The notes beneath the pieces are model-generated. The model did not search any database and was not told where the DNA came from. It was given only the letters and a program-made list of their open reading frames with translations. A DNA stretch of 64,000 bases, from assembly GCA_002786025.1 (NCBI GenBank), contig NHNW01000017.1:620001-684000 (forward strand), given 5' to 3'. This DNA comes from Zasmidium citrigriseum. Lineage: Eukaryota > Ascomycota > Dothideomycetes > Mycosphaerellales > Mycosphaerellaceae. Below are positions 54,688 through 64,000 of this stretch, one piece after another; the first letter of the stretch is position 1, and each line of letters opens with the position of its first letter. The position numbers and the translations under genes were made by a program.

Positions 54688-55887
54688 TGAGCGGTGGATC
54701 GCTATTGGGTCGCAAGCTGCTTCGAAGAAGTGGGAATGCTTTCACGCCATGGCTGACGAACACGGATTCTTTGCTCGCTAAGGCACATGCTTCGATGGCA
54801 ACAGTTCTATAGGATGCTCTACTCTTTGGCACAAAGTCGCGGCCAACCTCTTGCACTTCATCAATGATATTCATCGTCGCAGGGCGTGGCAAGCAATAGC
54901 TGTGCTTATCATGGCCTTGCACGCTCGACAGCAGAAAAATCGATCTTGGCAAGGCAGTGTGAAGGTAAAGGGATGTGAAGTCAGAAAGCGTGCCGCGTAC
55001 GTCTGCGTAACGACGACGTGATTGGCTGGCGATGAGATTGAGATAGGTGGAAACATTGTGGCTGTGAAGAAAGAGGAAGAAGAGCAGATCCCGGCAGATG
55101 GAACGGGTCAAGCAGATATTGATGAAGAAGACAGCCACGGGCAAGGCCATCAATGTATCAAAATAGAACACAAGATAGAGAGCCTGGTCCATCAATTGAG
55201 ATCTTAGCGGAATCTGGCGAGTGGTCACGTGCAGGGGAGAGGATTGATGATGTAGGCGGTGCTAGCGCGGCGACGACCCTTGTCAACCTCAGCCAGAACC
55301 TCCCTCCTCGACAAGTTCTCCCCACGTCGTCTGCTATCGAACACGCAAAGCCCATCCGATTCCCTCCAGCGTTGCCGGCACTCGCTTCATCCAGAACACA
55401 ACACTTCAGTTTGGTAAGTTGTCCACCCCGGCTCTTCCACCGCCGCGCACGGCGCGGCTCCACAGCACGCTTCAACCACGCACGTCGTCGCATTTGCGTT
55501 GCTGGCCCAGATACACGGGCTCTTGAAACCCACCGCGTTGCAGAGGAGGCCACGGCGGCTGTGGCAGTGGACGCATTGTCTTCGCCGACGAGCGCGAGAG
55601 GAGATGGGCACGTGGCATTCGCACTGCCAACCGGTCCTGCCTCAGCGGCGGTCAACAACCTGCGGCTGCTCGCGTTTGGCATTGCAGAGGGCGACACAGC
55701 AGGCGCCTTGCCCTGGGCCTGTCTCTGAAGCCCAATGCGACTGCTCACACCATATATCGGCTTGAGACTGCCTGCGTGCGGCGCGACAGCCCTACTGCCG
55801 CAATTTTCGCCATTGCAAACGAGCCCGCGACTGTTCATACCCAGCTGACGACCCCATCACAGACACTGACCGATCCTTCTCGTCAAA
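54688..55887. promoter_or_regulatory. Promoter and long leader of the 14-3-3 gene, 1.2 kb
   Basis: A strong GTAAGT donor at about 55411, in a leader of mostly non-coding character, suggests a 5'-UTR intron before the 14-3-3 ATG, ending at an AG near the CACTGAC stretch around 55865. Overlapping Arg/Ala-rich frames on both strands (55153-55838) look like chance frames in GC-rich DNA. Confidence 0.4.
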
Positions 55888-56901
<1,014 letters not shown>

Positions 56902-59196
56902 TCTCGTACTTTGCAGTTTCCCACATACATCGACGGTCGTTCGTTGAGAGCGGGTGGAGCAGCGTGGTTGCTCGGAGCTGGCGGAGCATTCTCTTTTCTT
57001 GGACGTAGAGGTTGGAGGGTGCAAGACGGATTATCTTGCATCACGCGGTAGCTACCTTTATGCCTACAGACCTCGATCCTGACACCGAAAAAAACAAAAC
57101 AAGCCTGAAATCATGAAATTCAGAACACTGATCCTTTCGATATCTTCACGTGCGTTTCACTTGGCCTTGCTGGTGACGTGAGGGCTTGCCACAACATGCC
57201 TGAAACGAAGCTGTGCGGCTGTGCTTCTTTGGACATGCTCGGCTTTCAAGAAGGCCACAAAGCGAAGTATACCGGACCCATGGGTCGCGAGGGAGACATC
57301 CCACGGAGCGGCATCAGTAGCATTGAGCGGATTCGGACTATGCTCCGCGAAGTCGCTCGCAGGCCACTGCTCTCGACAGCAGGAAAGGAAGAGGTAGCTT
57401 GACTATCAGGTCCGATCTCGCGGAACGATCTGCGCCTGACTGAGATGATGGCGAGGTACCCAATACCCGGTACATGTATACTATAGAGAGGCATGCGGCT
57501 CTGAAACGCACCACAGGTTCAAAATTCTGGTGTTGCTACCCAACTCAAAGGGCTGCTACAGTGACAGTAACGGCAGCTGGAACTATACGTAGTGTCATAT
57601 CGCCATTTGTCAGTTCGTTGCTGTGTATGCTTCATCCATCATCGTCTTCCTGGTACGCTGCAACGCCTCGATAGTACAGTGACGCGGACAGGTCAATGGG
57701 CGAGATGTGCGCGCCCAGGAGGCAAGCAAGGCACGTCGGCAGGTCTTGGATTCGAAATGAGAAGACCCGAATATATCTCAGGGGCAAGTTGCGATATAGC
57801 CATCCTGCTTGGCCGGAGGAGGCGTGTCCTCCTTCCGGACCGTACAGAGAGGCTGGCTGGAGTCGTCGTCGCAGTGTCAGCCCTAGTAGTTGGTGCCGAG
57901 CAGCTCAACGGTCTCGCAAAGGGCTGCTCTCGCTGCTGGCTGCTGCTGCTGTCGAGTCACGACGGCGCCGGTGCTGCTGCTGACAGGTGTTCGCCAGGCG
58001 GCGCGATGAGACACGCTGGACGACAGGAGGCCCCCTTTGCAACTGCCCAGAGCGGCAGGCCGTGGTCGCGGACGCAGACGGTGGCCGGGCGCGACAGCAG
58101 AGTCTTGCGCTGCTTATAGCATTAAAGTTCGAGCCCAAGAAGTTGAGAGAAACGAAACCCCACATCCGCCTTCGCCTCTTCTGCCGCTGCTGATGACCAG
58201 CCCGCGCACACTCGACCTCCTCTGCTCTGCTCTTCCTCTTCTCTCTCGTGACAGCAACCAAGTCTATCCTCATCTCTCGTTGGGCGTCGTTCCGGGCAAG
58301 CGGGTGTTCGTGCTTTGATCTCTTCGGGCGCGCAGCATCGACCTCGCATCCTCTGCTTTCCTGCTGGTGAGTCGCCACGTCTCTTTGCTGCCTTTGCGCT
58401 CCGTCCGCCGTCCGCCTTTGCCCACATCGGGAGCCGCCGGCTGGGCTGAGCTGAGGCTCTCAATCCATGCCTGCACATCATCTAGATCTCGCACATCAAT
58501 TCACCCACCACCACTCCCCGCCGCGCACCGTCACCTGATTCACCACCACCAACACCACCTCACTGCGCACCTGCGCGACGGACCACCTCACCGCCGCCGC
58601 AGCTCTCACTGCAGCCCGCCCAGAGCGCATCCAGGTACTCGGCGCAGCGTCCAACCGAGTCTCCCCTCGCGCAAACATCCTCCAGCCCGCCTTCCCGCGC
58701 TGCGAAAGACGCCTTGCTGCTGGTCCCACCCTTCGGCATTGCTCGCTCTTCCATTCGTCACCACCGCGCCGGCTCACGCATTCTGTGCAGATTTAGACTC
58801 CCTTTCGGCAACCCTACTCTCCTCCCAGGACGCTCTTTGCGCGACTGCGACTTGACTTTAGCGAGAGGCGTCTTTGGCACGGCAGGCGACCAGCACTACT
58901 TATTCGGCACATCACTTATTCGCGACTCTCGACAAACACACACACAAACCCACGGTCCTTAGCGGCATCACAGGTTCCACGAGTCACGGCCAGCGCGCAG
59001 TCTCATTTCCTACTCTTCACGAGCCACGGCCGGTCGAGCATACTTATTGTCTTTTGAAGTCAGTTGGCGCCTGGCTTGCTATTCACTCGCGGCGCGCGCA
59101 TGTGCTGACCTCTTCTCAGACGAACAAACTCCTTTACGTAAGCACGCACGCGATCACTCCATCCATTTCGACCTCCAACCGACTACAACCGCAACC
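56902..59196. promoter_or_regulatory. Long intergenic stretch and probable leader of the RRM gene, 2.3 kb
   Basis: No coding exon is convincing. The part 58180-59196 is pyrimidine-rich and contains splice donors (GTGAGTCGC at about 58371, GTAAGCACG at about 59138), suggesting a long 5' leader with introns. Post-transcriptionally controlled RNA-binding protein genes often have such leaders. Short upstream ATGs are present. Confidence 0.4.
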
Positions 59197-60569
59197 ATGA
59201 GCTTTCCGGCATTCGAAGGCGGTGCGCAGCCACCACAGCAAGGCGGCGAAGAGCAAGGAGGGTTCGGTGGTGCACCAGGCGCTCCTCAGCAGCCGAACGC
59301 GATGGGCCAGCAGATGGACCCGAGTCAACAACAAGGCCAGTTTCCAGGCGCACCTCAGGGCGCCCCAGGTGCCGCTCCTCCAGCTCAGCCAGGCCAAGAA
59401 CAGAAGACAACCCTCTGGTAAGTGAGAATCGTCACGTGTTTGCGAATTACAACTGCTGACCTCGCACAGGATGGGTGAACTTGAGCCATGGATCGACGAG
59501 AATTTCGTGCGCAGTGTCTGGTTCGGCATGGGCTACCAAGTCAACGTCAAGATGATCCGGGACAAATTCTCAGGGTAAGCATATTCATTTCCTTTCTGTC
59601 CGCGACGTTTGCATGTGATATTGACGAAAACAGGAGCAACGCTGGATACTGTTTCGTCGACTTCGAGAACCCAGAACACGCATCGCGCGCACTTCAGCTC
59701 AATGGCCAAGTCATCCCGAACTCCAACCGTCAATTCAAGCTCAACTGGGCTTCCGGTGGTGGACTAGCGGATCGCAGCCGCGATGACAGGGGTCCGGAAT
59801 ACTCCATCTTCGTCGGCGATCTCGGTCCAGAAGTCAACGAATACGTCCTCATGTCACTCTTCCAAGGCAAGTACACGTCCTGCAAGTCGGCCAAGATCAT
59901 GTCAGACCCTATCAGCGGCATGTCTCGTGGCTACGGCTTTGTTCGTTTCGCAGACGAGGGCGATCAGCAGAAGGCTCTCCACGAAATGCAGGGTGTGTAC
60001 TGCGGCAACCGACCGATGCGTATCTCGACCGCGACTCCTAAGAACAAGAGCGGTGGCGGTGGCCCAGGAATGGGCGGAATGCCCGGTAACCCGAACATGG
60101 GCGTCTACTCGATGGGCGCTCCACCCATGGGCTTCTACGGCGCACCTCAACCCATGAACCAGTTCACCGATCCGAACAACACCACCGTCTTTGTTGGAGG
60201 TCTCTCCGGATACGTCACCGAGGACGAGCTGCGCTCCTTCTTCCAGGGCTTCGGCGAGATCACCTACGTCAAGATCCCTCCAGGCAAGGGCTGCGGTTTC
60301 GTTCAGTTCGTTCAGCGCCACGCCGCCGAGATGGCCATCAACCAGATGCAAGGCTACCCGATCGGAAACTCTCGTGTGCGGTTGAGCTGGGGTCGTTCGC
60401 AGAACAACTCTGGCCCAGCCGGCACTCCATATCGTCCCGCGCCTCCTCCACCGGTGTATCCGTCGATGGGCATGCCTCCACAGCATCCCTACGGCAATTT
60501 TGCACCCATGAAGGTAGGACACATTCTCCAAACATCAGGTGAGATTTCAGACTGACTGTTTCATAGTAA
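59197..60569 (+). CDS. Csx1/Nam8-like RNA-binding protein with three RRMs, 402 aa
   Basis: Four exons: 59197-59417, 59470-59574, 59634-60513 and 60567-60569. The first about 70 residues are Gly/Gln/Pro-rich. RRM1 runs TTLWMGELEPWIDE to YCFVDFENPEHASRAL. RRM2 has YSIFVGDLGPEVNE and RGYGFVRFADEGDQQKALHEMQG. RRM3 has TTVFVGGLSGYVTEDELRSFFQGFG and GCGFVQFVQRHAAE, ending RVRLSWGRSQ. This order and spacing is that of yeast Nam8/Ngr1 and fission yeast Csx1 (plant RBP45/47). It binds U-rich RNA in splicing or mRNA stability control. The last exon contains only TAA; without that splice the frame adds 13 residues and ends at 60555. Confidence 0.93.
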
Positions 60570-61858
60570 GCGCATTTTCGTCCTTGATGCCTTGAGTGAG
60601 ATTGCACTTTAGCGGGAGTTGGTCGAAGGTTTACGATCTGCCTTTTACTATCTGCATGCTCGAAATCGCGTTTTCTTACGACTACCCACGAGAACGACTC
60701 AAACAGCACGAACGATCTCTCTCTTGGCATGAATGCATACGGGCAACGGGGCGGTCAGACTGCTGGGATTACAGAAAAGTTTCATTACCCTTTCCTTCAT
60801 TAAAAATGCTGCTGCCATTCGACAATCGAGAAACGACTTGCTACAACATCTTCATCACCAACACCACCGACACCCTTCACGACTACCACACCAACCCCCA
60901 ATACACCCTCGACACACTCACCGAGCTCTTCCTCGACTTCTGCATAGACTGCGGTCAAGTCTGGGAAGGTGCTTGCTGTACAACAGATTGGCCTTTGCAG
61001 CGACGGCGCGCGGAAGAGGGTGGCTGTTTTTAGATAGCTGGCGTGGTCCTTCTTTCACGAGAGGGCGGCCGGGAAAGTCTTTCGTGCTTCTGATTCTGAA
61101 TCAGGGGCAAGGCAGCTACCAGAAAATGATGATTTTTTGCTTTGGATTCTCGTTGTCTTTCGTCTGATGTCTATGTGTGGTTCTGCTGTTGTTTGATGCT
61201 CGATTGATGTACAGAGGCTGATTGATATCACAGCTCTCACGAAATGTTCTCCATCGAGACCGCCTAAGACATGACATTCTGGAGACGAGCAACAACATGC
61301 CACTGCAAACGTAGTCGAAACCGGGCACGTTGGCAGCCGACCCCTTTGAAGTATGCCTCTGGTCCCCAGCTCTGTGAAGCGTGTGCTGTATGTGTTGTAG
61401 ATATTCGCTGACCCAGACCTCCAGCCGTCTCGCCGTAAAACCGACTCTCCTTCTGATATGCTGTCAAGCATGAACGATCTGAGCAGCACTCAACGAAGAG
61501 CGCCGGGCCTTGCGTTTGGTTGATGCTTGGCTGGGCGAGGGCTAAGCATGTGAAAGTCGAAGCTGACCTCCTCCAATACGCACCTGCTTCTTTCCGTCCT
61601 TGCTCTTTCCTCGATCGACTTCAAATCGGGAAATTTCGCAAGCGCGAGCCGAACTTTTCGTTTTCACGGCAATGGCGTGCGCGGCACTTGCTGTTGCTCC
61701 TTCCTCACGTCTGGACTCGGTTGCCAGGCCGATCGACTTCAAGAGTGCCGTTTGCAAACGCGCGCAAACTTCACAACCACAACACCGCAACATTGTTCGG
61801 CAACACATTTCGACAAGCTTGTTGCGAGAAATCGATAACAAGCACCACCACCGCCACG
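60570..61858. other. Intergenic, 1.3 kb
   Basis: This contains the 3' flank of the RRM gene and the promoter of the 521-aa gene. Overlapping short frames occur on both strands. Nothing is recognised. Confidence 0.4.
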
Positions 61859-63682
61859 ATGCGCTGCGAAGACTGGGACGTCCTGCTCTTCAACGGCCCG
61901 GCCAGCGAGGTTGGCCATGTTCCACTGAGGGAGTTCAAGACGGCGTGCCATGCGCTTGAGGATGTGTCGCTTACGGCGTCTGAGATGACGCGCTGTAAGT
62001 GTCAAGAAGAGAGGAGGTGCAAGGGACACTGGCTGATTGATTGAACAGCGCATAGCATTGCACCGCTGATGACTTGCTTCATCCCGTCCATCGATGAGGG
62101 CGTTCCGTTCCAGGTGAGTCAGACTTGAATTGATCATTCTCGCAACACGTACTGACATGTCCAGATCTCCATCCACTCTTGGGTTCCGAAGCACTTCGTC
62201 TACTCCACCCCTGAAGGTACCGATGCTGCCAGCAAGCCAACCCAACTCTGGCAGGTCAAGGTGACTATCGATGGCCATGAGTACTGGTACGCTTCATGCT
62301 TTCAACGAAAGCTTCAAACGATCCACTGACAAGACAAACAGCATCGAGCACTACCCGGAAGATGTCCAATGGCCAAAGGTCCTTACCATCGCCAACCTGA
62401 TCCAAGCCGACCCCGACGGTAACATGCGGCCACTGCGATTTCCGCGCTTCTATCGTAGCGTAATGGCCCAACAGCATTGGTCAGCGGACGACATGAAGGG
62501 CCGCATCAAGATCGAGGTTTCTGAAGGGTACATCAAGATCGAGAGTGGCAAGTCGGGCTTCGTCAAGCTGATGAACCATGCCATCTTCAACTTCCAGCCG
62601 GCACCAATTGGTACGTTCTTAAACTTCACTTCATGATCCTCTCTGACACGCCTCAGATGTCCTGCAGCGCGCTTGTATTGCCTGGCCCAACGAAGCCATC
62701 TTCAGGACCCCAATCAAGTCTGATGCGCACCTTCGATTCGGCCATGGACCGTCATTCGCCAATCGTGCCGAGCACCAACGCAACATGAGTGCCAGCAGCA
62801 TCAGCAGCATTCAGTCCTCGCCATCGTACTACAATGGCGGACGACATGGCATGGCATTCAACTACGCCCCTGGACTGGTCCCGCCAAACAGCTACGCCAA
62901 CAGCAGCCGCTCATCTTCCGCATACTCGACGATTCCGTACTCTGCCTTGCCTCCTCCGGCTGCTGCCGCGATCGCTGCTGCCCAGTCGCCTGCCTACCCT
63001 ACCAACACGACCCTCCATGATCAGGCCCAGTTGCGCATTCCAAGCGACCAGCTCGAGAAGATCTTGACCGCGATCAATACTCCAAAGGCTGCCAATGCCA
63101 GCATGCCCCCTCCGCCATTGCCTCAGCACGCCGTCGAAGCCTCTCAGGCAAATGAAGCCGAACCATCTGGTGGTGAAGAGCGACGTCTCGCGAACGGCTC
63201 CGACATCAGCATGCATACTGACTACCAGTCATTCCCAGGCTGCACCACCGAAGACGCTGTTGGTCATGTCGTCCACAATCCCTCGCCAGGTATGTTCATG
63301 CGCACCAGCACGATGTAGGATGTATGGCTGATTTAGTCCAGACCAAGATGTGAAGAGCAGGAAGGAGGGCGCAATCGACAGTCACAACCGCGACTTCTTC
63401 TCCCACGTCCTCAATCCGACTTCCACAGAGTCTTCCGACGTCGTCACGAAGTCATCCTCCTCGCCCGAGAAGACCGCTGCCATTACGTCGTCAAGCCCAG
63501 CCAACGGCTCAGCTAGGAAGCGGACCCGGTCCATGACCAAAGCTACTATCGGCAACGACGGTTCGCCCGAGAAGGTCGACGAGGACACGACGAAGCCGGC
63601 GCGTAAGGTAAGCAGGACATCGAGACAATCCGACAAGGAGAACATGCAGCCCAACGAGGAATCGATGGTGCTGGATCCTTGA
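61859..63682 (+). CDS. Fungal hypothetical protein, 521 aa
   Basis: Six exons: 61859-61994, 62049-62113, 62165-62286, 62342-62610, 62657-63289 and 63342-63682. The first 240 residues form a folded domain: CEDWDVLLFNGPASEVGHVPL, FIPSIDEGVPFQISIHSW, YPEDVQWPKVLTIANLIQADPDG, then IFNFQPAPIDVLQRACIAW. The residues SIHSW are rebuilt across a splice site, which supports the model. The rest is low complexity (Ser/Ala/Pro/Asn), with basic clusters (SARKRTRSMTK, RKVSRTSRQS) suggesting nuclear localisation and many SP sites. No family name is known to me. A conserved domain plus disordered tail in a six-exon gene suggests a real, expressed protein of unknown function. Confidence 0.8.
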
Positions 63683-64000
63683 ACTCAAGTATTCTTATCC
63701 CAACATTACTAACTGGTTACGATGCAGTTGCGCAGACGGGTGACGGCAGGACCTGACGGAGCATGAGGGAAAACCTTGAACATTGAATACACTGCATGTT
63801 GATGTTGGACGCTGCTGGCCGAAGACACCCTCTATCGATGCTGTGAATGAGACGGAGTCATGCGAGGACGTGACTGGAAGGCCAGTTTGGGAGACTGTTT
63901 GGCTTTTGATACTCTTTGCAGCAGAAAGCTTGTACAAATGGATTGATCCTCTGTGCATACATTCTCAATCTTTCATATCCTATCGTCGATGCACCTCATA
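63683..64000. other. 3' flank to window end, 318 bp
   Basis: Nothing is recognised. A minus-strand frame (63695-63958) has no motif. No gene appears to cross the right edge. Confidence 0.4.

Noticed and set aside
55158..55838. 226-codon minus-strand frame upstream of 14-3-3
   Set aside because: Arg/Ala-rich, overlaps an equally long plus-strand frame, and no motif; likely leader DNA.

Overview
The window is nuclear DNA of a filamentous ascomycete, most likely a Dothideomycete (Capnodiales/Mycosphaerellales-like). This rests on short introns (about 46-90 bp) with GT-AG ends and CTAAC/CTGAC branch sites, CAAX, Zn2Cys6, Clr5, HET and 2EXR-type proteins, a fungal THI5 with a TPP riboswitch, and moderately GC-rich DNA. 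Species cannot be read from the sequence. Gene spans below run from start codon to stop codon. Splice junctions were inferred by hand, and every multi-exon model was checked to keep the frame.

Layout. 1-5.2 kb: the 3' end of an unrecognised gene, two neighbouring 2EXR/F-box-like genes (the second with an in-frame stop), an unknown 239-aa protein and a SprT-like metalloprotease. 5.4-12.6 kb: an RRM-like protein, a secreted intradiol dioxygenase, a 2.2-kb gene-poor gap, an unknown Ser-rich protein and a quinone-oxidoreductase-like MDR enzyme. 13.1-17.1 kb: ubiquilin Dsk2 and a protein with a degenerate PAS-like domain. 17.3-20.3 kb: L-arabinitol 4-dehydrogenase next to a Gfo/Idh/MocA (dihydrodiol/D-xylose dehydrogenase-like) enzyme, a possible pentose-metabolism pair. 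21.3-24 kb: a DoxX-like membrane protein, a divergent Rho-like GTPase and a Gly/Ser-rich cell-surface protein. 24.4-28.7 kb: a Zn2Cys6 factor and a Clr5-domain protein sharing one divergent promoter. 29.3-39.2 kb: exo-1,3-beta-glucanase, Rad50 and an IFRD-family protein.

39.8-50.7 kb: THI5 preceded by a TPP riboswitch aptamer, a small SET-like protein, an acidic/basic nuclear-type protein, an AIFM3-like Rieske reductase and a HET-domain protein. 51.5-63.7 kb: an LAA2-like AP-1 accessory protein, a third 2EXR protein, 14-3-3, a Csx1/Nam8-like three-RRM protein and an unknown fungal protein.

Most of the window is ordinary euchromatic housekeeping content. No transposon, rRNA, convincing tRNA, CRISPR array or secondary-metabolite backbone gene was seen. 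The best-supported regulatory element is the THI5 riboswitch. The clearest oddities are the interrupted 2EXR gene with three 21-bp repeats, the stop-only last exon of the RRM gene, and a second open frame at the 3' end of the 630-aa nuclear-type gene.
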